A stretch of DNA of 64,000 nt from Saprospiraceae bacterium. Lineage in GTDB: Bacteria; Bacteroidota; Bacteroidia; Chitinophagales; Saprospiraceae. Positions 31,001 through 38,395 of this stretch are shown piece by piece. The position numbers and the translations under genes were made by a program. The number at the start of each line of letters is the position of its first letter. The first letter of the stretch is position 1. The stretch lies in contig JADJXD010000001.1 of assembly GCA_016715985.1 (NCBI GenBank), positions 3,162,001 through 3,226,000 of the forward strand, written 5' to 3'. The notes under the pieces are model-generated. The model was given only the letters and a program-made list of their open reading frames with translations. It did not search any database and had not been told where the DNA came from.

Positions 31001-32095
31001 GCAATCAATAGTTGGTTAGGTAGCTTAAACCAATTATCTTATACAAATATGTATCAGTACAATTCTATGTCTCGTGATTCATTATTACTGTTGGGAGCAC
31101 CTGTTGAGCAATCTACCCCGTTACCAATGATCGCAGGATGGAACTGGATAAGTTACTTACCACAATTTGGATTACCTATTTCTACTGCATTGTCATCTTT
31201 GAGTCCATTAAATGGTGATATTATCAAGAGTCAGGAGAATTTCGCTCAGTACTTAGCAGGAGTGGGTTGGATAGGAAATCTTAAATTTTTAAATACGCCT
31301 AATGGTTATTTATTGAGGTTGTCTAATTCAGATTTGTTGATATATCCTTCAGTGGCAGATTTGAACAATGTCATAGATTCCGAGGGCAACAATAAAAATA
31401 GAGAATCAGCTGGTTATGTTGAAAACACCAGAACAGACTTAGGTGCAAAATTACAATCACAAGTCGAAGAATCACATTGGTCAGTAATGCCACAGGATTT
31501 TGAGTTCAATATGAATGCCATCGCCGTCGTGGTGAAAGATGATTTAATCAACATGCTCAAAGATGGAGACGAAGTGGGTGCTTTCGTAGGCAATGAAATA
31601 AGAGGCGTTGGGAAAGCTATGTATATAGAAGAATTAGATAAGTATATGCTCTTCATGACGCTATATGCAAATAAAGAAGGGGAACAAGTCACGTTTAAGT
31701 ATTTTAGCAAACAGGAGAATAAAGAATATCCTATAGATGAGTTTAAAGGTTTCCAGATCAACAGTATATGGGGAATGGTAGAAAATCCTGTGGTTCTGCA
31801 TCTTTCAGGAACTTCATCTACAGAAGATAATCAGCATGATTCTCACTTTAGATTATATCCCAACCCAACGGCCAATTATTTGAATGTTGAGTTTGCATCA
31901 ATGGGCAATGAAGATGTTGTAATAAAGATTGTAGATATGCTTGGAAAGGAAGTTAAACATATACCATTTAAAGCTGTACCAGGAATCAATTTGCTGGAAT
32001 GGAGTAATTTAAATGAAGTGAAAGCGGGTGTTTACTGGATAAAGTTACTGAGCAGCCAGGGAGAAATTGTACGAAAATTTACGATTATCAAATAA
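25028..32095 (+). CDS. 2355-residue LamG surface protein with T9SS type A sorting domain
   Basis: Signal peptide (MYKYNTRLAVFAIFLMCSLKSMGQ). In order: Fn3-like segment (~100-175), CarboxypepD-reg-like strand (VSGTVNTLSGNPVPGAVIRL), two LamG/ConA-like domains (~207-360, DGWHQVSMVYNGSSLLLYVDG; ~451-600), a long central region conserved in large Bacteroidota surface proteins (ILRDPPGDGSSATWEKG at ~1022), a Big_5-like segment (~1610-1715), a pair of ~105-residue domains (~1825 and ~2149; IGAFINGELRGIG, VGAFVGNEIRGVG) separated by twin units starting GWNWLSY and GWNWISY, and a T9SS type A domain (~2272-2355; YPNPTANYLNVEF ... KAGVYWIKLLSSQG). It is exported by T9SS and attached to or released from the surface; adhesion or glycan binding is inferred. 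The next gene follows 13 bases downstream. Confidence 0.88.
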   Translation: MYKYNTRLAVFAIFLMCSLKSMGQNIETDCNPLANLPITNGDVNLYYGSSNAVSFRNRTSVLVGQPAVDISQTADFNSGLGYYMRFLLSPAAPIVNSSGGDFPDRVLISWDVDPLSSFSEKGFTILRDGAFLAEVGPSIRQFIDFNVQAGELYNYSVFGSNQFGDGVRANAVGFVNPNGTVSGTVNTLSGNPVPGAVIRLLPLAGTSLAFDGINDHVCVSYSPVLPTNMWTLSTYVKIGSNAANKAIVDYGSHLNKNFWLHTSTGGGGKGITAGVGTGISSVTLTHTFVENPDGWHQVSMVYNGSSLLLYVDGKFVNSAQAIISNVNTRFTIGSTIDGAGYFNGNIDDIRIYNKPLTATEIFQTKELSPSRSTDGLVAYFKFDEGQGKKVFDISSSKLQGFLLGPTFSTDKAPVINAGITDVKGFYSIDGVNYSKSEQFTAIPSKSFYQYSALEFNAAYESRVDLTDFDISDSFTIEIVVHPLDLQSRQSLLTYGTDFDYYIHNNNTYLDINGQTILLEAASASYKHVAFRVLDGTLDYFENGSLIGQHSLSSSSMDFSGNTWRLGSSQPPYQYYYTGLIDEFAYYDDALSIQDIQLHASPVDAGGTDIGHAKLKTWFSLDEGEDLIVEDFGSNATGLGNIINATFSTITYRQKELVHLFRPSERKIVINTSNTAISGVDFTDESTIPVSGVVRFENTFCYQDSVEILVNGQSYFPAIFTDASGRFVADFEPGQSIILRPKYGTEDDNHKFSPPFYEARKLNRPIASVLFANQTKRIIQGQLSGGDGKLSVISVNAMGNINQIVRMKVASTNLCYEKEITLDETDGKFVFTELPALPMTTVLTLHTDNTIFNYFDDGPGSGGKNSDMRLKKRDTLDFRYYAPPQVWMEPFDETVCPGGGITPYPTIDESTPSNGHRLYKKTMRMYEDYPGGRDWLKNFRLEMTNNLNDESIEEIVVKDTSAYKYEFYVGQANIAGDFSKFMQAKGISPRGQQHVVVQRAIVLGERARESSFVTKSPEVPILILRDPPGDGSSATWEKGQTHCASWSSMAFLNSNSQVEKSLKKGTKLTLVKGVGVAKVTDIEGSATYGYTGSFKTNTESEYSGEWCNTLTRTLTTSGADAVMGDDADLYYGAAINFRFSANDVLYLDLNTCQVKSDSTTVRVDPAGFATEFIYSQWQINGSVIPNLELTGDTATADSWREAINRNNRLKKDAKFGKNLTFDGLASYQESSQTTSTNSVTINTTLEWSVEKSVELGLELDGKGFGQKISFELGGGVKIGGGYKNEKNVTVTYNLADDDPNDSYTIDVKDDPVYGTPVFVLRAGESMCPWVPGTLNREEIGLQIDRLTAVDVPENDAAIFKIKMSNLGQTGRDPLVYVIGQEQGTNPDGAIFLVDGEVLINPIPVQLQPKETKEFLLAIYKGPDANIYEYNNLGIFVASACQRAHSFNLGYNLGAYANWEINNPGVPRPIKSDNVMEGIYNIVDLDKFYKNVKLNVEFQEPCSPINIGFPFQDWVQTPALGDNLTISLNSFINDDPDLELIRVQYRRTGGDGAWVNITEILKSELTNPVSKNITWDMSELADGPYEIRAITQCFSGLNAGISEVIKGRKETKPPKIFGKPQPADGLLSPGDEISITFSKRINCDMIFPADGIGTNINLNNMALQDMTLGGILIDADFVCKDDKIVIIPRISQRFIENHTLRVTATGIKDLYSNPIPAPIVWEFYVNQSNLYWHGGDIDEVVLEGNELMVRREIRNQSGERTSFLIENYPDWMQIFPTAGTLDPGQILPVNFVFPADLVNGAYSTTVQMSTIDGDEPMKVDLRVACPQPEWAINSAEYSYSMNITAQLNIEGILSTDRLDRIGAFINGELRGIGRVEYSKELNKHMVFLTIYSNLAVGETVIFKIWDASACQLYGVALESFPFVADGIIGNLQEPQIIHTIGIVEKKIQIIPGWNWLSYNIELSNSAINPALSSLSSPQGGLFKSQVQFSTFSSAINSWLGSLNQLSYTNMYQYNSMSRDSLLLLGAPVEQSTPLPMIAGWNWISYLPQFGLPISTALSSLSPLNGDIIKSQENFAQYLAGVGWIGNLKFLNTPNGYLLRLSNSDLLIYPSVADLNNVIDSEGNNKNRESAGYVENTRTDLGAKLQSQVEESHWSVMPQDFEFNMNAIAVVVKDDLINMLKDGDEVGAFVGNEIRGVGKAMYIEELDKYMLFMTLYANKEGEQVTFKYFSKQENKEYPIDEFKGFQINSIWGMVENPVVLHLSGTSSTEDNQHDSHFRLYPNPTANYLNVEFASMGNEDVVIKIVDMLGKEVKHIPFKAVPGINLLEWSNLNEVKAGVYWIKLLSSQGEIVRKFTIIK

Positions 32096-32108
32096 CATCC
32101 GGATTACA

Positions 32109-35100
32109 ATGTTAGAAAACATATTTGAATACTGCAGGAAATTAGTTTTCCTGAATAAGGGAAAGAAAAGGAATCTTATCTTTTGTGTAATGATGATGTC
32201 AGGATTAATGATGGCTCAGAATCCTGATTGGGTTGTTCCGGAAGCAAGTCAATATAGTTATAATGCGAATGTTATTGCACTCGTTTATATCAATAGTGTC
32301 CAATCAAACCATCCGGATGATAAGATTGCCTTTTTTTCAGCCGGACAACTTCGGGGTTTGGGTGCTTCATTGCAGTATGGTACGAACAATAGGGTGCATT
32401 TCACCACAGTGTATTCCAATGCAGGTCAGGAGAGTATGAGTATTAAGGTTTATAGCGGAGCACTTAATACGGTGTTTAACGCTTTAACCACTATAACTTT
32501 TCGACCATATGGCATTATTGGAAGTCTGGAAAATCCGTTAATAATAAATATCTTTACGGACAATGATGCACCGATAAGTATTGATCCCATTCCACAACAA
32601 GGAGTTTATCAGGGACTGACTCATGGTCCGGTAGATTTGATGCCATATTTAAATTCTACAGACGGAGATCCTGTGGTTTGGTCATCTGTTCCGTCTCCTG
32701 AACTGAATGTGACATTTGATGGTGCGAAGATGTATCTTACACCTGTTGCGGGATTTACAGGTACTGTATTAATTACAGTAATTGCAACAGAACAAACAGC
32801 GTTACAGAAAAGTGCTCAGAGACAGATTTCAATCCAGATAAATCCGTACATCGAACCACCATTTTGGAGAACTATGTCCGGTCAAGGGATTGTGGCAGGG
32901 GAGCAATTTTATACTTTCAGCTTGCATGATGATGAAATGTTATATAATGGGCCTTGTCTCCGGTTTGATTACTTTCCTCAAATCAACCAGGCAGAGATAC
33001 CTGCACCGCAACCAATCTGGGTAAGTGAAGGATTGTTTATCAATAGTATGACCATCACTTCCCGCATTATTTTTACGGATAAGTATATTTTTAGCCATCC
33101 GGATGATAAAGCAGCCATATTTATAGACAATCAGGTCAGAGCTGTTGCCACTCCCATCGATGTAAATGGTGAGGCAATGTTTTTTTTCAACATCGGCGGA
33201 AATACATCATCTGAACAGATGACCCTCCGATTTTATAGTGGAGCAATGAAAACAGTATTGGAATATCCGTTCCCGTTGACATATTTGCCTTACAAAATTA
33301 TGGGTAGTTTTGATGATCCAACCATTTTTGACTTCTCACCATTACGTCCTGTAATTGCTCCTGACGGTTCTGTGACGATCCTGATTCAGGATCCCGAATG
33401 GAGAGGACAACAAAAATTCAATTTCATCGCATATGATTGTAATTACAGCACTGTATTAGCAGATACGACACAGGCTACTTTTTGTATAGTGGATAACAGT
33501 AATAGTCTTGTCAACTATTATCGGGATAACGACGGTGATGGTTATGGTAATAATTCCTTTATGTATCGACTGTGCAGTTATCCGGGTAGCGGTTTTGTAT
33601 TGAATAATACAGATTGTAATGATTTAGACCCTGCTATCAATCCGGCTGCCTCAGAAATATGTGATGGCATTGACAACAACTGTAACAATGTAGTAGACGA
33701 AGGCGTCAAGACTACCTACTATCAGGATTTTGATGGTGACGGCTTTGGAAATCCTGCGGTATCTGTCAACGAGTGTACACAACCTGCAGGTTATGTTACT
33801 AATAATACGGATTGCAATGATAACGATGACACTGTTTATCCGGGAGCTCCTGAAGTCTGTGATGAGAAAGATAACAACTGCAACGGACAGATCGATGAAG
33901 GGGTACAGAATACGTACTACGCGGATACAGATAGTGATGGTTTTGGCGATCCAAATGTAACACTTCTGGCATGTAGTGCGCCGGCAGGTTATGTTTCTGA
34001 CAATACCGATTGTGATGATAATGATGATACTGTCTATCCCGGAGCACCGGATATCTGTGACGGTAAGGATAATGATTGTGATGGCGAAACAGATGAAAAT
34101 AACGTCTGCTGTCCGACAGGTGGCATTCTGTATGTCGATGTGAATGCAACGGGTCTGAACAATGGTTCGTCCTGGGTTGATGCCTTTACAGGACTTCATA
34201 GCGCATTAGTCAGCACTTGTCCGGATATCACGCAGATCTGGGTGGCTGCAGGTACATACAAACCGACAGCATATCCGCAAAGTTGCACCAACTGCAATTC
34301 AACACGTGATTACGCATTTTTACTCAGAGAGGGTATCAGTGTGTACGGTGGTTTTAATGGCACAGAGACATTGCTCGAAGAAAGAAATATTAATACCCAT
34401 GTGACGATATTAAGCGGAGATATCGGTAATCAGAATGATGCATCGGATAATGTATATCACGTTGTGATAGCAGCATTTGCAAATACAACTTCAACGGCCG
34501 GAATAGATGGATTTACGATTCGGGATGGGAATGGTAATGGAGCAAATCAAAGAAACATCAATAATCAGGCAGTTTTCAGAGACGAAGGAGGAGCATTTTA
34601 TGCGACAGGTGGTACGGTATCATTTTTAAACAATACGGTCACTCAAAATAATGCGAATAACGGAGGGGGAATATTTATCCATAGTGGACAAAACAATATC
34701 TCTAATAACACAGTAGAATTAAATACTGCATCACAGGGAGCAGGATTATTTATCCACGGGGGAAATAACAAGCTGATCAATAACAAAGTAAGTACCAATG
34801 TGGCTTCCCTGGGTGGTGGGTATTACCTGCGTACCGGAATTAATAACATTATCAATAATACCATAGCGGGTAACAGCGCAGGTTTTCAGGGAGGGGGAAT
34901 CTATAGTTCCGGTGGTTATGATACCTTGGTCAACAGTATTATCTGGGGCAATACGACAGGGATCCACGGAAATGTAGTCGTCTCTCATAGTATTGTACAA
35001 CAGGGTTATTTACCATGTATCGAATGTCCGGGTACAGATGGAGACGGAAATATTGATCCGCAGTTTGTGAGCAATACGGACTTTCATCTGACAGACTGTT

Positions 35101-35912
35101 CTCCGGGAATAGATGCAGGAAAGGATAGTGCGAATAATTCATTGTTGGACAGAGATTATCTTCCACGAAAGGTAGATGCAATCGGCGGCGGAAAATGGAT
35201 AGACCTGGGAGCTTATGAGAATCAGAATATCATTTCAACGGGTACGAGATGGTATGTGAATGAATCTATCACATCTGCGGGTAACGGCTCCGGCTGGAGC
35301 TGTGCATTTAAAGATTTACAAACGGCATTGGATATCGCGGATCAGGGGGATGAAGTGTGGGTAGCTCAGGGTACCTACAAACCGACAGCATATCCGGAAG
35401 GCTGTTTTGGATGCGATACAGACAGGGACTTTACGTTCAGATTGAAAGATGGCTTTAATATATACGGCGGATTTGATGGGACAGAGACGATGTTGTCAGA
35501 AAGAGATCCGGGAGCCAATGAAACCGTACTGAGCGGTGATATCGGCGTTATCGGTGATGACACGGACAATGTATATCACGTCGTCCTTGCAGTATTTATC
35601 AATAGTTCACCGACTACATTACTGGACGGATTTACGATTACGGGTGGCAATGCCAATGGCATCGGAAGTATCGCTATCAACAATCAGGTGATATCGAGAA
35701 GTCAGGGATCAGATATCTACATGAACAAAGGCACGAACTCATTAAATAACAATAAAGTCATCAGTTCATCCTCTATCGAGGGTCGGGGAGTTTACGGGAA
35801 TGGCGGTGTGCATATCTTCAGAGACAACATCATCCCTGCCAACTCGAAAATAGAAGGTGGCGGTACGTATATTTTTGAAGGAAATAATGTGGTGATCGAA
35901 GGCGGGAATTGA
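32109..35912 (+). CDS. Secreted protein: two GAF-like 'RG' surface domains plus MopE/beta-helix module
   Basis: 1267 residues from the ATG at 32109. A TTG at 32067 would overlap the previous gene and add 14 residues before a basic, hydrophobic signal segment (NKGKKRNLIFCVMMMSGLMM ... AQ). Residues ~38-150 and ~310-415 are copies of the ~105-residue domain at the end of the preceding protein (FFSAGQLRGLGAS; IFIDNQVRAVATP). Residues ~467-668 are three MopE repeats (DNDGDGYG, CDGIDNNCNNVVDEG), then two pectin-lyase-fold units to the end (IFEGNNVVIEGGN). There is no recognisable T9SS sorting domain, unlike its operon partner. A surface protein that assembles with or beside that partner is inferred. 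The call name uses RG only for the visible motif; no known GAF signalling domain is claimed. Confidence 0.82.
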   Translation: MLENIFEYCRKLVFLNKGKKRNLIFCVMMMSGLMMAQNPDWVVPEASQYSYNANVIALVYINSVQSNHPDDKIAFFSAGQLRGLGASLQYGTNNRVHFTTVYSNAGQESMSIKVYSGALNTVFNALTTITFRPYGIIGSLENPLIINIFTDNDAPISIDPIPQQGVYQGLTHGPVDLMPYLNSTDGDPVVWSSVPSPELNVTFDGAKMYLTPVAGFTGTVLITVIATEQTALQKSAQRQISIQINPYIEPPFWRTMSGQGIVAGEQFYTFSLHDDEMLYNGPCLRFDYFPQINQAEIPAPQPIWVSEGLFINSMTITSRIIFTDKYIFSHPDDKAAIFIDNQVRAVATPIDVNGEAMFFFNIGGNTSSEQMTLRFYSGAMKTVLEYPFPLTYLPYKIMGSFDDPTIFDFSPLRPVIAPDGSVTILIQDPEWRGQQKFNFIAYDCNYSTVLADTTQATFCIVDNSNSLVNYYRDNDGDGYGNNSFMYRLCSYPGSGFVLNNTDCNDLDPAINPAASEICDGIDNNCNNVVDEGVKTTYYQDFDGDGFGNPAVSVNECTQPAGYVTNNTDCNDNDDTVYPGAPEVCDEKDNNCNGQIDEGVQNTYYADTDSDGFGDPNVTLLACSAPAGYVSDNTDCDDNDDTVYPGAPDICDGKDNDCDGETDENNVCCPTGGILYVDVNATGLNNGSSWVDAFTGLHSALVSTCPDITQIWVAAGTYKPTAYPQSCTNCNSTRDYAFLLREGISVYGGFNGTETLLEERNINTHVTILSGDIGNQNDASDNVYHVVIAAFANTTSTAGIDGFTIRDGNGNGANQRNINNQAVFRDEGGAFYATGGTVSFLNNTVTQNNANNGGGIFIHSGQNNISNNTVELNTASQGAGLFIHGGNNKLINNKVSTNVASLGGGYYLRTGINNIINNTIAGNSAGFQGGGIYSSGGYDTLVNSIIWGNTTGIHGNVVVSHSIVQQGYLPCIECPGTDGDGNIDPQFVSNTDFHLTDCSPGIDAGKDSANNSLLDRDYLPRKVDAIGGGKWIDLGAYENQNIISTGTRWYVNESITSAGNGSGWSCAFKDLQTALDIADQGDEVWVAQGTYKPTAYPEGCFGCDTDRDFTFRLKDGFNIYGGFDGTETMLSERDPGANETVLSGDIGVIGDDTDNVYHVVLAVFINSSPTTLLDGFTITGGNANGIGSIAINNQVISRSQGSDIYMNKGTNSLNNNKVISSSSIEGRGVYGNGGVHIFRDNIIPANSKIEGGGTYIFEGNNVVIEGGN
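33508..35912 (+). repeat. MopE/beta-helix module, copy 3
   Basis: Third copy of the module at 5470 and 14474, here joined to a different N-terminus. Its first MopE repeat is the most diverged of the three copies; the beta-helix part is nearly identical to copy 1. Confidence 0.9.
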
Positions 35913-35956
35913 AAAAATTTCCTGTTTAGTTTACATATCTTTAGATGATATAATTG

Positions 35957-35995
35957 AGCTGTATTCCGGATAATTTCTGGAGTGCAGCTTTTTTT
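35957..35995 (+). terminator. Intrinsic terminator of the surface-protein operon
   Basis: AGCTGTATTCCGG (35957-35969) and CTGGAGTGCAGCT (35977-35989) form a 13-bp stem with a few G-U pairs and a 7-base loop. A run of T follows immediately. Confidence 0.8.
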
Positions 35996-36448
35996 ATTGC
36001 GTCAAATTTGAGTTTCGGTGGATAAAATTTGAAAACAGACCATTTGCTTATATGGTACATTTGAGTCTGCTCCGAAAAGTCATTCGTTTAAATAAAATTA
36101 AATCCTGATATTTAATAAATTGATAATCAAATTTATACATTTATAGATAGGGTAAAATACCTTTGATTATCATTCAAATTGCGTTTAAAGAGTGGACTCC
36201 CATTTATAAAGAAATACTGCATTATTAGTTGACCTTTTTTGGTGTATAAATTATATAATTTCAAATAATTAGATTAATAAGTATGCTAAGTATTGGAATA
36301 GTTTATATATTTAACATTTAAATCTGATTAGGCACTTTGTTTCAATATTATTGTAATGGATGTGGTGTTGATTGAATAGATTTTAACAGATGTTGCATAA
36401 TGAGATATTCAGTGTAACCAACTAAATTCATTCATAAAATCTGTCAAT
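35996..36448. other. AT-rich intergenic region
   Basis: About 450 bases between the operon terminator and the PDZ protein gene. I see no gene, clear promoter match or strong repeat. Confidence 0.5.
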
Positions 36449-37453
36449 ATGAACACACAATCCAACACTTACAAGTACCTGCTGGGGTTAGTAGGAATTT
36501 TTTTTGTTATCTGGGGCTACCTGGGTTTAAAAGATTTAAAGAATTATACTTATGAAGGTTATCAAAGCACAAATGATTTTTCAGTCATTGAAGTAAAAGA
36601 AGGTAGCCCTGCTGCTTTGGCAGGCATGCAGGTAGGCGATATCATCAAAAGTAGTGGTGGTATAGCTATCACTGATTACAAGTCCTTAACGCATAGAGAA
36701 CGAGCTAAAGTCGGAGAAGTAAGGGAATACGTTGTAACCAGGAACGGCGAGGATGTAACCTTGCAATTAACTTTTGCAGCATTACCGGAGTTAAACCAAA
36801 AACTAAATCTTACAGGATTTTTGATCGGACTTATTTTTATACTTTTAGCCATTTATACCTATACAAAAATTGGCAGTAATCTGAGTCTGAGTTTTGCCCT
36901 TTTTTCAATAGCTTTTGGAAGCACTTTTTTGAGAGGGCCTTACTTAGATCCAGGGTTTTTAAGTAGTTTTGTCAATGCTTTATTTGGAGCTATACTGATG
37001 TTTTCATTTGTTTTTCTGGCTATTCTGGTTTTAAAATATCCTCCGAGAAGTCAGTTTCTGGATGATGAAAATATTGGACGAATTCTTTATTCTCCGGCAA
37101 TTTTGATTGTGCTGATCATTTCGGTTTTTGAATTTTTTCCTCCGGAAGGTTCTCCGATGATAAATACAGTCATAAACCTTATATTTGGTATCATATTGAT
37201 CTTCTATTTCGGATTATCAATATTTACCTTGATACAGAAGTATAAAAATGCTGATCCCGAGGTGAGAATCTCTACCGGATTAAATTACATGCTTTGGGGT
37301 ACTGTTATCGGTTTAGTTCCGGTATTGATATATTTTATAGTTAACACGATTGCTCCGAAATTTGTAATACCCGGCAGTGAATTTATATTTTTAACATTTG
37401 CTGCGATTCCTGTATTTTTTACCCTGGCATTATTTAAACTCAAAGATGCCTGA
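36449..37453 (+). CDS. PDZ-domain multi-pass membrane protein
   Basis: 334 residues. One N-terminal membrane span (YLLGLVGIFFVIWGYLGL), then a single extracytoplasmic PDZ domain (~45-112; VIEVKEGSPAALAGMQVGDI, the carboxylate-binding-loop region), then about seven further hydrophobic spans (~120-330). The PDZ would bind a peptide end or a partner protein. No protease residues are visible: there is no HExxH and no Ser/Lys dyad pattern, so it is not a site-2 protease of the usual kind. It is flanked by terminators and looks monocistronic. The precise role is unknown. Confidence 0.75.
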   Translation: MNTQSNTYKYLLGLVGIFFVIWGYLGLKDLKNYTYEGYQSTNDFSVIEVKEGSPAALAGMQVGDIIKSSGGIAITDYKSLTHRERAKVGEVREYVVTRNGEDVTLQLTFAALPELNQKLNLTGFLIGLIFILLAIYTYTKIGSNLSLSFALFSIAFGSTFLRGPYLDPGFLSSFVNALFGAILMFSFVFLAILVLKYPPRSQFLDDENIGRILYSPAILIVLIISVFEFFPPEGSPMINTVINLIFGIILIFYFGLSIFTLIQKYKNADPEVRISTGLNYMLWGTVIGLVPVLIYFIVNTIAPKFVIPGSEFIFLTFAAIPVFFTLALFKLKDA

Positions 37454-37501
37454 CATTGGTCTGAAGGCATAAAAGGTTTTTCTGAGTAGGTTGAATATTA
37501 T

Positions 37502-37544
37502 CAGATGTAAGGTGATTTCATACCACTTTACATCTGATTTTTTT
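37502..37544 (+). terminator. Intrinsic terminator after the PDZ protein gene
   Basis: CAGATGTAAGGTG (37502-37514) pairs with CACTTTACATCTG (37524-37536), one mismatch. A-T7 follows. Confidence 0.8.
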
Positions 37545-37651
37545 AGCTAAATCGCTGAAATTATAATTATTTTTAATTTTCATTTTCCGAATATACTTCG
37601 AAGATGAAATTTTATCAATAAAATTTAACAATAAATTAAGTATTGCTTTAG

Positions 37652-37674
37652 AACGAACATATCTTTAATTCGTT
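37652..37674. promoter_or_regulatory. Operator-like inverted repeat upstream of the TetR-type gene
   Basis: AACGAA (37652-37657) and TTCGTT (37669-37674) form a perfect 6-bp dyad with 11-base spacer around a near -7 box (TATCTTTA). It lies ~40 bases before the TetR start, a typical place for an autorepressor site. Confidence 0.4.
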
Positions 37675-37715
37675 TTATGATAGTATTGCTATTGTTTTAA
37701 TGTTTAATACTATAC

Positions 37716-38393
37716 ATGGAATTTTCGCTTTTCAGATTTTCACCAAACATCAAACCGGACATATTTGTAAAAGATCCGGAAAGCAGTCAGCTCGGCAGTG
37801 ACATTGTAAAGTATAGTGTTGAAATGATTGATGACATTGGATTTGAAGAGTTTACCTTCAAAAAACTTGCCCATCACATCGGAACTACGGAAGCGACGGT
37901 TTACCGCTATTTTGAGAATAAACACAAGTTGCTGCTTTACCTGACTTCATGGTACTGGAGCTGGATAGAATATCAACTTGTAATGCGAAATACAAACATT
38001 CCTGATCCATATATCAGATTAAAGAATTCCATTAAAATACTTACGGCTCCCAAGGATCTCCAATACGATCATATCGACCTGCAAAAACTTTTTAATGTCA
38101 TTTGCGGAGAATCTTCCAAGTCCTATTTGAATAAAAATGTCGATGATCTGAATAAATTTGGCGTGTTTTTTAATTATAAAAAGATAGTCTCATTGATAAG
38201 TGAAATAGTGTTGGAGATAAATCCGGGTTACAGGTATCCACATATGCTGGTAACAACCATCATCGAAGGCATTCATCATCAGTTGTACTTCGCAGAGCAT
38301 CTTCCTTCACTGACAGATAGAGACAATAATTCAGACTATCTGTTGGATTTTTTTATGGAATTAAGCAATGTGGCGTCCAATCAAAACAGATAA
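37716..38393 (+). CDS. TetR/AcrR-family transcription regulator
   Basis: 225 residues. The N-terminal HTH of the TetR family is at ~27-75: IVKYSVEMIDDIGFEEFTFK, KLAHHIGTTEATVYRYFENK and HKLLLYLTSWYW, with the conserved G-T-VYRYF recognition region. The C-terminal helical domain (~80-225) would bind an unknown ligand. It precedes the ABC gene by two bases and so heads the four-gene export operon, whose expression it probably represses until an inducer binds. A candidate operator lies just upstream. Confidence 0.88.
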   Translation: MEFSLFRFSPNIKPDIFVKDPESSQLGSDIVKYSVEMIDDIGFEEFTFKKLAHHIGTTEATVYRYFENKHKLLLYLTSWYWSWIEYQLVMRNTNIPDPYIRLKNSIKILTAPKDLQYDHIDLQKLFNVICGESSKSYLNKNVDDLNKFGVFFNYKKIVSLISEIVLEINPGYRYPHMLVTTIIEGIHHQLYFAEHLPSLTDRDNNSDYLLDFFMELSNVASNQNR

Positions 38394-38395
38394 AT

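Noticed and set aside
32067..32108. TTG start of the third MopE/beta-helix gene inside the preceding gene
   Set aside because: It overlaps the end of the LamG gene and adds residues unlike a signal peptide; the ATG at 32109 is preferred.
33651..34199. 182-residue minus-strand frame rich in Ile/Thr opposite the MopE repeats
   Set aside because: It is a shadow of the repetitive MopE coding sequence; similar shadows occur opposite the other copies. No start context or family match.
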